The position numbers were made by a program, and so were the translations under genes. A stretch of 64,000 nt of DNA from Aureimonas sp. SK2 (GTDB taxonomy: Bacteria; Pseudomonadota; Alphaproteobacteria; Rhizobiales; Rhizobiaceae). Where the stretch lies: assembly GCF_029813115.1 (NCBI RefSeq), contig NZ_JAPZDS010000008.1:154222-218221 (forward strand). The letters run 5' to 3'. The notes under the pieces were generated by a model. That model saw nothing but the letters and a program-made list of their open reading frames with translations. It was not told the DNA's origin and did no database searches. This document shows, piece after piece, positions 1 to 10,162 of this stretch (position 1 is its first letter; the number at the start of each line of letters is the position of its first letter).

Positions 1-1
1 G

Positions 2-466
2 GTGCGCCACTTCTTCAACACGATGCACAAGACGGGACAGCAGCTCTGGTGGTGCTGGGCCGTAGCCGGCATCCTGTTCGCCGCGGTGATCACGCTCTCG
101 GGCGCACCCGGCTGGCGCGCGGCGCCCGGCTCGGAGCCGACAGCGGCCGAGACGAGCCTCGACTTCCCCGCCGACCCGCAGGTCGCGCTCGCCCGCTCCG
201 CGCATTTCACTGAGGCCGAGAGCATCGTCCAGTCGCGCTGCTCCATGTGCCACTCCCGCGCGCCGCTCTGGCCAGGCATCAGCCACGCGCCGAAGGCGAT
301 CCTTCTCGAGACGGGTCGCGACATCGTCCTCAACGCCTCGCTGATCGACCGGCAGGCCGTGCGCAGCCATGCCATGCCGCCTGGCAACATCACCGGGCTC
401 GAGCCGGAGGAGCGGCTGGCGCTGGCGCGCTGGATCCGGTCCGGCGACGGCGTCTGGCGCCCATAA
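2..466 (+). CDS. puuD: Urate hydroxylase PuuD, C-terminal part (cut by window edge)
   Basis: The reading frame is already open at the window edge, so only the last 154 codons or so are visible. What is seen is a tail of the membrane region (a hydrophobic stretch at about residues 14-35 of the visible part) and a cytochrome c-like domain with the heme motif CSMCH followed by a W-P-G-I segment and a Met near an MPPGN motif that would be the axial ligand. This arrangement is typical of PuuD, the membrane urate hydroxylase that oxidises urate to 5-hydroxyisourate with electrons passed to the cytochrome domain. guaD follows 12 bases later, consistent with a purine-degradation operon. The GTG at position 2 should not be taken as the real start. 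Confidence 0.85.
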   Translation: MRHFFNTMHKTGQQLWWCWAVAGILFAAVITLSGAPGWRAAPGSEPTAAETSLDFPADPQVALARSAHFTEAESIVQSRCSMCHSRAPLWPGISHAPKAILLETGRDIVLNASLIDRQAVRSHAMPPGNITGLEPEERLALARWIRSGDGVWRP

Positions 467-478
467 GAGATCGAAGAC

Positions 479-1888
479 ATGACCGACATCCATCCGGCCG
501 GCGGCACGCTGGCGATCCGTGCGCGCGTCCTCACCTATCACGCGCATCCGCTCCTTGCCGGCGTCGACGTCTCGCATCGCTACATCGCCGACGGGCTCGT
601 CGTGGTGCGCGACGGGGTGGTGGAGGCGGTCGGCGAGGCGGGGGAGCTTCTGCCCCGCCTCGACCCTTCGATGCCCGTCGCGGACCACCGCCCGCATCTC
701 CTGATGCCGGGCTTCATCGACCCGCATCTCCACATGCCGCAGACCCAGGTGATCGGCTCCTACGGGACCGAGCTGATGGAGTGGCTGTCGAAATACACCT
801 TCCCCGAGGAGTCCCGCTACGGCGACCCGGCCGTGTCGGACGCCGCCGCGCGCTTCCTGATGGCCGAGCTTCTGCGCAACGGGACGACCACGGCGGTCGC
901 CTTCTGCACCTCGCATCCGCAGTCGGCCGAGAGCTTCTTCACGGAAAGCCAGCGCCTGGGCCTGCGCATGGTTGGCGGCAAGGTGATGATGGACCGCAAC
1001 GCGCCGCCGGCGCTCCTCGACACGCCGCAGCGCGGCTATGACGAGTCGAAGGATCTCATCCGCCGCTGGCACGGCAACGGCCGCCTGTCCTACGCCATCT
1101 CGCCTCGCTTCGCGCCGACCTCGACGGAGGCGCAGCTGGAGGCGACGCAGGCGCTCGCCGCCGAGCATCCCGGCCTCCACATCCAGACGCACCTCTCCGA
1201 GAACCACGGTGAGATCGCCTTCGTCGCCGAGCTATTCCCGTGGGCCAAGGACTATACGGCCGTCTACGAGCGCTACGGCCTCGTTCGGCCCAAGGCGCTC
1301 TTCGGCCACTGCATCCACCTGTCGGAGCGCGAGCGCACGGCGCTGGCGGAGGCGGGGGCGACGGCGGTCTTCTGCCCGACCTCCAACCTTTTTCTGGGCT
1401 CCGGCCTCTTCGACCGCGACGCGGCGCTTCAAAGCGGTTTGAGGACCGGCATCGCCACCGACATCGGCGGCGGCACGTCCTATTCCATGCTGACGACGGC
1501 CGCCGAGGGCTACAAGGTCCTGGCTCTGCGCGGCCAGAAGCTGCGCGGCCACGCCGCCTTCTACATGCTCGCCGCCGGAAACGCCGACGCGATCGGAATG
1601 GGCGACCGGATCGGGCAGGTGGCGCCGGGCTTCGAGGCCGACTTCGTCCTTCTCGACACGGCGGCTACCCCGGCGCAGCGCCGACGCGCCGAGCGTGTCG
1701 AGACGCTGGAGGAGGAGCTTTTCGTTCTGATGACCATGGGCGATGAGCGCAACGTGGCGGCGACCTACGCCAACGGGCGCAAGGTCCACGCGCGTGGGAT
1801 GTACGGCGAACCGCCGGAACGGCTCGACCAGCCAGCTGCTTCCCGGAGCGCTCCGGTCTGCCAGGGCGGCGAGGTGCAGGCGCGCTGA
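479..1888 (+). CDS. guaD: Guanine deaminase
   Basis: 469-residue amidohydrolase of the guanine deaminase family, which converts guanine to xanthine and ammonia in the cytoplasm with a catalytic Zn. Visible motifs are the metal-binding HLH at H83 and H85, the QTHLSEN segment, GHCIHLS, and ATDIGGGTS near the C-terminal metal ligand Asp. Length matches the family (about 430-470). It starts with ATG 12 bases after puuD, so the two are almost surely co-transcribed; guanine would flow through xanthine to urate and then to PuuD. The last 30 or so residues are of low conservation type. Confidence 0.95.
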   Translation: MTDIHPAGGTLAIRARVLTYHAHPLLAGVDVSHRYIADGLVVVRDGVVEAVGEAGELLPRLDPSMPVADHRPHLLMPGFIDPHLHMPQTQVIGSYGTELMEWLSKYTFPEESRYGDPAVSDAAARFLMAELLRNGTTTAVAFCTSHPQSAESFFTESQRLGLRMVGGKVMMDRNAPPALLDTPQRGYDESKDLIRRWHGNGRLSYAISPRFAPTSTEAQLEATQALAAEHPGLHIQTHLSENHGEIAFVAELFPWAKDYTAVYERYGLVRPKALFGHCIHLSERERTALAEAGATAVFCPTSNLFLGSGLFDRDAALQSGLRTGIATDIGGGTSYSMLTTAAEGYKVLALRGQKLRGHAAFYMLAAGNADAIGMGDRIGQVAPGFEADFVLLDTAATPAQRRRAERVETLEEELFVLMTMGDERNVAATYANGRKVHARGMYGEPPERLDQPAASRSAPVCQGGEVQAR

Positions 1889-2014
1889 CGTCCACGTCCG
1901 AACAGTGTTCAAAGCCATGAAGCGCGGGCGTGATGACGCCTGCCGAAGGCCTGACCTGCTTGGCCCTGTCGGCTCTTTCGAAAAGGTCGAACGATCAACG
2001 TATCGCCCGAACGC

Positions 2015-2056
2015 CAGGAAGCATCCCCAGACCGTGAGGTCTGGGGATGCTTCCTG
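2015..2056. terminator. Long perfect hairpin between convergent guaD and tctA
   Basis: A 19-bp perfect inverted repeat (2015-2033 pairs with 2038-2056) around a GTGA loop lies between the ends of the convergent genes guaD and tctA. Neither strand has a U-tract after it, so this is not a textbook intrinsic terminator. Its strength and its position between two converging genes make a bidirectional transcript end or a 3' end protecting structure the best reading. Confidence 0.6.
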
Positions 2057-2073
2057 CGTCTATGCTCGATGCC

Positions 2074-3579
2074 TCAGTCGTCTTCGACGAAGACTTCCTT
2101 CCGCTTGTTTCGGATGGAGGGGAGGAGCGCGAAGACCACGCAGGCAAGGCCAAGTGCCAGGAGCGAGGCCGAGATAGGCCGCTCCAGGAAGACCATGGCG
2201 TTACCGCGCGAGATGATCATGGCGCGGCGCAGGTGCTCCTCGAGCAGGGGACCCAGCACGAAGCCGAGCAGCAGCGGGGCGGGCTCGCAGCCGAGGCGGA
2301 TCAGGACGTAGCCTATGACGCCGAAGACGCCGATGGCATAGACGTCGAACGGGTTGTTGTTGATCGAGTAGCAGCCGATGGCGGCGAACAGCACGATGGC
2401 GGGGAAGAGGATGCGGTAGGGGATGGTCAGCATCTTCACCCAGAGCCCGATCAGCGGCAGGTTCAGGATGACGAGCAGCACGTTGCCGATCCACATGGAG
2501 GCGATGATGCCCCAGAACAGGGCCGGCTGCGTGTTGATGACGTTGGGTCCGGGCGTGATGCCCTGGAGGATGAAGGCACCCACGATCAGCGCCATGACGG
2601 GGTGGGCGGGGATGCCGAGCGTGAGCAGCGGAATGAAGGAGGTCTGCGCGGCCGCGTTGTTGGCGCTTTCCGGCCCGGCGACGCCCTGGATGGCGCCTTG
2701 CCCGAACTCCGACTTGTTGGAGGCGAGGTTCTTCTCCATCGAGTAGGAGGCGAAGGAGGATAGGACGTGGCCGCCGCCCGGCAGGACGCCGAGGATGGAG
2801 CCGAGCGCGGTGCCGCGCACGACGGGGCCGGCGATGCGCTTGAAGTCGTCCTTCGTCAACCAGAGACCGGAGACCTTCTTGACCCCGATCTCGCGTGTCG
2901 TCTCGTTCTCGAGGTTGCGGAAGATCTCGGCGACGCCGAAGACGCCGACCGCGATGGAGACGAAGTTGATGCCCTGGTAGAGCTCGAGCTGGCCGAAGGT
3001 GAAGCGGGGCGTCCCGGTATAGATGTCCTGGCCGACGGTGCCCAGCAGCAGGCCGAGGCAGATCATGGCGAGCGCCTTGACGATCGAGCCGTGGGCGAGC
3101 GAGATCGAGACGAGAAGGCCGAGCACGATCAGCGCGAAGTATTCGGGCGCGCCGAACTGAAGGGCGACCCGTGCGAGCGGCGGGGCGGCAATGGCCAGAA
3201 GCAACGTTGCGACCGAGCCGGCGAAGAAGGAGCCGAGCGCGGCGGTGGCGAGCGCGGTGCCCGCCCGGCCTTTCCTGGCCATCTGGTAGCCGTCGATGGC
3301 AGTGACCGCCGAGGAGCTTTCGCCCGGCAGGTTGATCAGGATGGCGGTGGTGGAGCCGCCGTACTGGGCGCCGTAGTAGATGCCCGACAGCATGATGAGC
3401 GCGGTGACGGGCGAAAAGGAGAAGGTGATCGGCAGGAGCATGGCGATGGTCGCCGTCGGTCCGATGCCGGGCAGGACGCCGACCAGCGTGCCGAGCAGCA
3501 CGCCGATGAAGCACCAGAAGACGTTGACGGGGGTGAGCGCCGTCTCGAAGCCGAGGGCGAGATGGGACAGGAGTTCCAT
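2074..3579 (-). CDS. tctA: Tripartite tricarboxylate transporter, large permease TctA
   Basis: 501-residue multi-spanning membrane protein of the TctA family, the large permease of TTT uptake systems for citrate or other carboxylates. The N-terminal signature with GVLPGIGP and the internal repeat PGGGHVLSSF are visible, as are about 11-12 hydrophobic segments. Length is normal for the family (about 500). It is last in the order tctC-tctB-tctA and starts 13 bases after tctB stops. Substrate cannot be read from the sequence. Confidence 0.93.
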   Translation of the reverse strand: MELLSHLALGFETALTPVNVFWCFIGVLLGTLVGVLPGIGPTATIAMLLPITFSFSPVTALIMLSGIYYGAQYGGSTTAILINLPGESSSAVTAIDGYQMARKGRAGTALATAALGSFFAGSVATLLLAIAAPPLARVALQFGAPEYFALIVLGLLVSISLAHGSIVKALAMICLGLLLGTVGQDIYTGTPRFTFGQLELYQGINFVSIAVGVFGVAEIFRNLENETTREIGVKKVSGLWLTKDDFKRIAGPVVRGTALGSILGVLPGGGHVLSSFASYSMEKNLASNKSEFGQGAIQGVAGPESANNAAAQTSFIPLLTLGIPAHPVMALIVGAFILQGITPGPNVINTQPALFWGIIASMWIGNVLLVILNLPLIGLWVKMLTIPYRILFPAIVLFAAIGCYSINNNPFDVYAIGVFGVIGYVLIRLGCEPAPLLLGFVLGPLLEEHLRRAMIISRGNAMVFLERPISASLLALGLACVVFALLPSIRNKRKEVFVEDD

Positions 3580-3592
3580 GGATCGGCGCGCC

Positions 3593-4087
3593 TCAGGAGA
3601 AGGTGAGAAGGGGGCCGAAGGTCGGCAGGGTGATGCCCAGGCCCACCTTGAAGACCAGCCAGCACAGGGCCGACATGCAGGCGGCGATGACGAGCGCCGA
3701 GCCGACCGGGTTCTTTGCCGAGGCGAGCGCCACGACGGCGGTGCCGATGAAGACCACCGGCACGAGGCCCAGAAGGGTGCCGAACTCGCCGAAGATGACG
3801 AGTGCGGCCAGGATCAGGAGTATGCCCTTCCAGGGGATCGGCGTCTTCTCGACCCGCTCGTCCTTCTTCAGGCCGGCGACGATGATCATCACCCCGAACA
3901 GGGCGAGCAAGATGGCCAGCGTCATCGGGATGAAGCCCGGTCCCATGCGGATCGCCCGGCCCATCTCGTAGTTCGACGCCTCGAAAGCGAAGCCGGCGGC
4001 GATCGCGATGAAGATCAGGCCGGCCAGAAGGTCGCGGCGCGACTTGGCGCCCTCGGATGCATGCATGTGGTTTGCCCCCCAGGCCAT
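3593..4087 (-). CDS. tctB: Tripartite tricarboxylate transporter, small permease TctB
   Basis: 164-residue protein with four hydrophobic segments, in the position and of the size of TctB, the small membrane subunit of TTT systems. The family is poorly conserved in sequence, so the call rests on size, topology and its place between tctC and tctA. A second possible start at 4066 (residue 8, MHASEG) has a G-rich stretch before it that could serve as ribosome binding site, so the first seven residues are uncertain. Confidence 0.88.
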   Translation of the reverse strand: MAWGANHMHASEGAKSRRDLLAGLIFIAIAAGFAFEASNYEMGRAIRMGPGFIPMTLAILLALFGVMIIVAGLKKDERVEKTPIPWKGILLILAALVIFGEFGTLLGLVPVVFIGTAVVALASAKNPVGSALVIAACMSALCWLVFKVGLGITLPTFGPLLTFS

Positions 4088-4158
4088 CGTTCTTGCGCGG
4101 GCCGACCGGAAGCAAGGCGCCCCGGCCGGCCGACGTCATGCGGATCGTCGTGCCGGGA

Positions 4159-5136
4159 TCAGTCGGCGTAGGTGCCGGCGGCCTGGATGATCGGGCGCCA
4201 CAGCTCGATCTGCGTGGAGAGCTGGTTCTTCAGGGACTCCGGCGTCGCCTCCTCGGCCGAGACCGGCGCAGTGCCGAGTTCGGCGAAGCGGGACTTCACC
4301 GTCTCGTCGGCCAGCGCCTTCTGCAGGGCGCCTTCCAGCTTGGCGATGATCGCCGGGTCGGTGCCGGCGGGCGCATAGAGGCCATGCCAGACGCCGATCT
4401 GCAGCTTGTCGAGGCCGACCTCCTGGGTGGTCGGCAGGTCGGGCAGGGAGGCGACGCGCTCAGGCGTCGTCACCGCATAGGCCTTCACCTCGCCAGCCTT
4501 GATCTGGTTGGTGGTGTTGGTGGTCTGGTCGCACAGGACGTCGACCTGGCCGCCGACGATGTCCGTCATGGCGGGCGCCGCGCCCTGATAGGGCACGGTG
4601 ATCATCTGGACGCCGAGAGCCTCCTGCAGGAGCATGCCGCACAGATGCGAGGCCGAGCCGATGCCGGCATGGGCGTAGGTCGTGTCGGCGCCGTTCTCCT
4701 TCAGGTAGGCGACGAGGCCGGCCGCGTCGGCGGGCTCGAGGTCCTTGCGCGAGACGATCGTCATCGGCACGGAGGTCACCTGACCGATCGGCGCGAAGGC
4801 CGTGAGCGGGTCGAAGGCGAGCTGGCGGTAGAGCGTCGGGGCCGTCGACATGCCGATGTGGTGCAGAAGCAGCGTGTAGCCGTCGGGTTTGGCCTGCGCC
4901 ACCTGGCCCGCGCCCAGCGTGCCGCCAGCACCGCCCACGTTCTGAACCAGAACCTGCTGGCCGAGCTCGCTCGTCATCGTCTGTGCGATCAGACGCGTCA
5001 CCGTGTCCGTGGGCCCACCCGCCGAGAAGGGGACTACAATCGTGATCGGCTGCGTCGGGTAATCAGATTGCGCGAACGCCGACGTGGCGGACAGGACCGC
5101 GCCGATGGACAGAACGGCGAGATGTTTCAAGAGCAT
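4159..5136 (-). CDS. tctC: Tripartite tricarboxylate transporter, periplasmic binding protein TctC
   Basis: 325-residue periplasmic binding protein of the Bug/TctC family that hands substrate to TctAB. It has an N-terminal signal peptide (MLLKHLAVLSIG through an AFAQS cleavage region), the conserved start of the mature protein with YPTQPITIVVPF and SAGGPTD, and the YKGAAP-like segment PYQGAAPAM. The start at 5136 is chosen because GGGAGGAA sits at 5142-5149, five bases ahead; the frame is open 13 codons further upstream but those residues are not signal-peptide-like. It heads tctCBA, 400 bases from dctD. Confidence 0.92.
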   Translation of the reverse strand: MLLKHLAVLSIGAVLSATSAFAQSDYPTQPITIVVPFSAGGPTDTVTRLIAQTMTSELGQQVLVQNVGGAGGTLGAGQVAQAKPDGYTLLLHHIGMSTAPTLYRQLAFDPLTAFAPIGQVTSVPMTIVSRKDLEPADAAGLVAYLKENGADTTYAHAGIGSASHLCGMLLQEALGVQMITVPYQGAAPAMTDIVGGQVDVLCDQTTNTTNQIKAGEVKAYAVTTPERVASLPDLPTTQEVGLDKLQIGVWHGLYAPAGTDPAIIAKLEGALQKALADETVKSRFAELGTAPVSAEEATPESLKNQLSTQIELWRPIIQAAGTYAD

Positions 5137-5446
5137 GAGGGTTCCTCCCAGACTAAAGGTGAGCGGCGTCGGCAACCCTTCCCAGAAGGGTGGCTCGGTA
5201 TGGTGGCGGATGATCGGCCAGCAGCGGACGGACCCATCGACGGGCAGCGGACGGCGCCCGGTCGGTCGGTGCTGGAAACTGGAAGCTTAGAGAAGCTGAA
5301 GCGTCATGCGTGTCCTCCCAGACAGCTTGTCGGACCGCCTTCTGTCTCCCAACACGATGCGGCTCGGCAAAAAGAGCGCAGGCCCATGGGGCGACGCAAC
5401 GGCAAACACCGGCACTCGGCCAAGAGATTTCGACGAGCGCCCCGCC

Positions 5447-5501
5447 GATGGGTGGAATATGACCCATCTGCGCGTTCGCGATGGGTGGATATCGACCCAT
5501 T
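5447..5501. promoter_or_regulatory. Two matching palindromic operator-like sites upstream of tctC
   Basis: Two inverted repeats of the same design lie between tctC and dctD: 5448-5467 and 5481-5500, each ATGGGT-N8-ACCCAT with nearly the same spacer (GGAATATG and GGATATCG). Their centres are 33 bases apart, about three helical turns. A lone half-site ACCCATC occurs at 5232-5238. Paired palindromes at this distance upstream (about 310-365 bases from the tctC start) are what is expected for an enhancer of a DctD-type activator, which acts as dimers on tandem sites. That DctD binds here is inference. Nothing else was recognised in the 402-base gap 5137-5538. Confidence 0.55.
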
Positions 5502-5538
5502 GGGAGCCAAAGGCGGGCCGCCGCCGTTGCGAGACCCG

Positions 5539-6905
5539 TTATGTCGTCTCGTCCCCGCCATCGTCATCGCCGAACCCGCGCTTGTCGAGACCGAACTTCT
5601 GCATCTTCTCGTAGAGCGTCTTGCGCGAAACGCCGAGGCTTTCATAGACCGCCTTCAGGCTGCCGCCTGACGTTGCAAGTGCCCCGGCGATCAACGATCG
5701 CTCGTATTCGGCCACCCTGTCCGCCAGACGCCGGGTAGCGGGCTGGTCGCGCGCGTCCTCGGCCGCTGAAACGCCGAGGCCGAGCACGTAGCGCTCCGCC
5801 GCGTTGCGCACCTCGCGCACATTGCCGGGCCAGGCGCGGCGCGCGATGTCGTCGAGCACCGCCGGGGGCACGCTTGCATCGTCGCGTCCGAGGCGAACGG
5901 CCGCCTCGGACACGAACTTCAGGAACAGGAGGGCGACGTCCTCCCGTCGCTCGTCCAGCGAGGGCAGGCGCAAGGTCACGACGTTCAGGCGGTAGAGAAG
6001 GTCGGGCCGCAGCCGACCCGCGGCGACTTCCTCTTGCGGGTCGCTCTTCATGGTGGCGACGATCCGCAAGTCTACCGAGACAGGCACATGGGAGCCGATC
6101 CGCGTCACCGTCCGGTCCTGGATCACGCGCAGGAGCTTGGCTTGGAGGTCGAGGGGGAGGGAGGCGATCTCGTCGAGCAGCAGCGTGCCGCCATGGGCCT
6201 GCTCGAACTTTCCAAAACGCGCCCGCACGGCACCGGGAAAGGCGCCCGCTTCGTGGCCGAAGAGTTCGTCCTCGGCCAGGTTCGACGGCAAGGCCGCGCA
6301 ATCCACCACCACGAAGGACCGGGCCTTGCGGGCGCTGATGTCGTGGAGCGCGCGCGATACGACCTCCTTGCCCGTCCCCGTGGCCCCGGTGACAAGCACG
6401 TCGGCATCGGCGGCGGCCAGCGCACGAATACGATAGCGCAGGTCGACCATCGCTGTGGTGCGCCCGATCAGGCGCAGTTCGAGATCGTCGCGACGGCTGT
6501 CGGCCAGCGTTCGCAGGCGACGGTTTTCCAGCACCAGCCGGCGACGGTCGAGAGCGCGCGACACGACATCCACCAGCTGGCGCGGCGGGCAGGGCTTCTC
6601 GATGAAGTCGTAGGCGCCCTCGCGCATGGCCGAAACGGCAAGCGCGGTGTCGGCATGGCCGGTGACGAGCACGACGGGAATATCGGGATCGATCGCCTTG
6701 ATGCGGCCGAGCAGGGTCATCCCGTCCATGCCGGAGGCGAGGCGGATATCGGTGACGACGATGCCGGACAGCCCGTGTCCGACTTGTTCGAGCGCGCCGT
6801 CGGCGCTGGCGAAGGCGCGAACATGGAAGCCCGCGAGATCCAGCGCCTGCGTGTAGGACAGGCGAACTTCCTTTTCGTCCTCGACGAGGAGGACCGTCGC
6901 ATCCT

Positions 6906-6909
<4 letters not shown>
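5539..6909 (-). CDS. dctD: DctD-like NtrC-family response regulator with altered GAFTGA loop
   Basis: 456-residue response regulator. Residues 1-120 form a receiver with the acidic pair at E10/D11 and the phosphoacceptor D54 (VTDIR). An AAA+ domain follows (Walker A GATGTGKE, Walker B LLLDEI, an R-finger region near PGNVREVRN) and a Fis-type helix-turn-helix closes the protein (SLGVSRKTLYEKM). The sigma-54 contact loop reads GAFPGA (residues 222-227) where the family has GAFTGA: P225 replaces the key Thr. The start is GTG at 6909, overlapping the stop of dctB by four bases (GTGA). The pairing with dctB and the adjacent tctCBA suggests control of carboxylate uptake. Confidence 0.88.
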
Positions 6910-8747
<1,838 letters not shown>

Positions 8748-9170
8748 GGCTTTGCTGTTGCTTCCGAGCGAACTCGGTCGGGCCGGCGCGCAACTCGTCG
8801 CCTGCCTCGACCTGGCCGACGAAGCGTCATGCTTCGCCAAATGCTTTGGGAGCGTAGAGTGGCTTGTTCGGTCGCTTCAAGTCTCCTTTTCTGCGAGCTG
8901 CCGTGCGACGCCTCGGAAGCTCCGCGAGCCGACCCGCCCTCGGTTTCCGGCCATGCGATGTCCGCTTCATGGCGCCATCAGGCGCCCGGCCGCTGTTGCG
9001 TGCCCTTCTGTCGCGACGCTTCTGCACCCGCGATGCCCACGACGACGCATGCAAAGCTTTTGCGGACGACCTGCGGCGCTTGCGCGCGGCAAGCTCTGGC
9101 CTCTCATGCCTCCTTCGGCCTATGCCTGTCAGCCCGCGGACATGACCCAGCAACCGAAAGGGAGATTTCC
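8748..9170. other. Divergent intergenic region dctB / FAH-family gene
   Basis: 423 bases between the divergent starts. No gene, no clear sigma-70 or EcfG-type promoter and no strong hairpin was recognised. The ribosome binding site of the downstream gene (AAGGGAG at about 9157-9163) is the only signal seen. Confidence 0.5.
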
Positions 9171-10016
9171 ATGCGACTGGTCCGATTCGGCGAATCCGGG
9201 GTGGAGAAGCCCGGCCTGATCGACGCCGATAACACCTTGCGCGACCTGTCGGGCGAGATCGACGACATCGCGGGCGCCGTGCTGTCGCGCGCCGGCCTCG
9301 AGAAGCTGCGCGCCTTGGACCCGAAGAGCCTGCCCAAGACCGATCCGAGCCACCGCTTGGGCCCCCCGGTCGCGGGCACGCGCAACTTCGTCGCCGTCGG
9401 GCGCAACTATGCCGAACACGCGGCCGAGACCGGCTCGGACGTGCCGACCGAGCCGCTTCTCTTCAACAAGGCGGTGTCCTCGATCGCCGGCCCTCGCGAC
9501 GGCGTCGTGATCCCCAAGGGCTCCTCCAAGGTCGACTGGGAGGTGGAGGTCGCCGTGGTGATCGGCGAGCGCTGCTATCAGGTCACCAAGGCGGAGGCGA
9601 TGGATTACGTCGCCGGCTTCTGCCTGTGCAACGACGTGTCCGAACGCGCCTGGCAGAAGGATCGCGGCGGCCAGTGGATCAAGGGCAAGAGCGCGCCGGG
9701 CTTCGGCCCGCTCGGCCCCTGGCTGGTGACATCGGACGAGATCGAGGATCCGGCCGCCCTGGAGCTGTGGCTCGACGTCAACGGCCAGCGCATGCAGACC
9801 GGCACCACGGCCGACATGATCTTCGACTTCGCGACGATCGTCTCCTACGCGTCGGAATTCTTCGCGTTGGAGCCGGGCGATATCGTCACCACCGGCACGC
9901 CGCACGGGGTCGGCGCCGGCATGAAGCCGCCGGTCTTTCTGAAGGCCGGGGACATCGTCACCCTCGGCAATCCGAAGCTCGGCGAGCAGCGGCAGGTCTT
10001 CGCCGCGGCGGAGTAA
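9171..10016 (+). CDS. Fumarylacetoacetate hydrolase family protein
   Basis: 281-residue protein of the FAH family. It shows the usual fold order: a short N-terminal domain (MRLVRFG..KPGLID) and a catalytic domain with NYAEHA, the metal ligands in DWEVEVAVVIG, the NDVSERA segment, KSAPGFGPLGPWL and the C-terminal TGTPHGVGAG motif. Such proteins hydrolyse or tautomerise 2,4-dioxo acids or act as ureidoglycolate lyase or oxaloacetate-type decarboxylases. The TPHGVG form resembles the 2-hydroxyhepta-dienoate isomerase / ureidoglycolate lyase group; with puuD and guaD nearby the latter is possible but unproven. ATG at 9171 has a good AAGGGAG site. Confidence 0.85.
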   Translation: MRLVRFGESGVEKPGLIDADNTLRDLSGEIDDIAGAVLSRAGLEKLRALDPKSLPKTDPSHRLGPPVAGTRNFVAVGRNYAEHAAETGSDVPTEPLLFNKAVSSIAGPRDGVVIPKGSSKVDWEVEVAVVIGERCYQVTKAEAMDYVAGFCLCNDVSERAWQKDRGGQWIKGKSAPGFGPLGPWLVTSDEIEDPAALELWLDVNGQRMQTGTTADMIFDFATIVSYASEFFALEPGDIVTTGTPHGVGAGMKPPVFLKAGDIVTLGNPKLGEQRQVFAAAE

Positions 10017-10162
10017 CCCGGTACGGCTGACGACAAAAGGGCCGGGCAAAAGGGCGGGGCGCACTGGAAGAGACGCGCCCTTCCCCTATTCCTTCTGCGC
10101 GTCGGGGCGGGCCGGAACAGCCGTCCGCCCGGCTTCTCGACTGGCAGCAGGAAGGTCCGCCC

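Noticed and set aside
5205..5220. Possible sigma-54 promoter before tctC on the minus strand (TGGCCGATCATCCGCC)
   Set aside because: It has the GG and GC pairs at the right distance but lacks the CAC and TTGC parts of the consensus TGGCACG-N4-TTGC; too weak to annotate.
10050..10082. Terminator between the FAH-family gene and glgE
   Set aside because: Seven-base stem with a long loop and no T-run; too weak to list.
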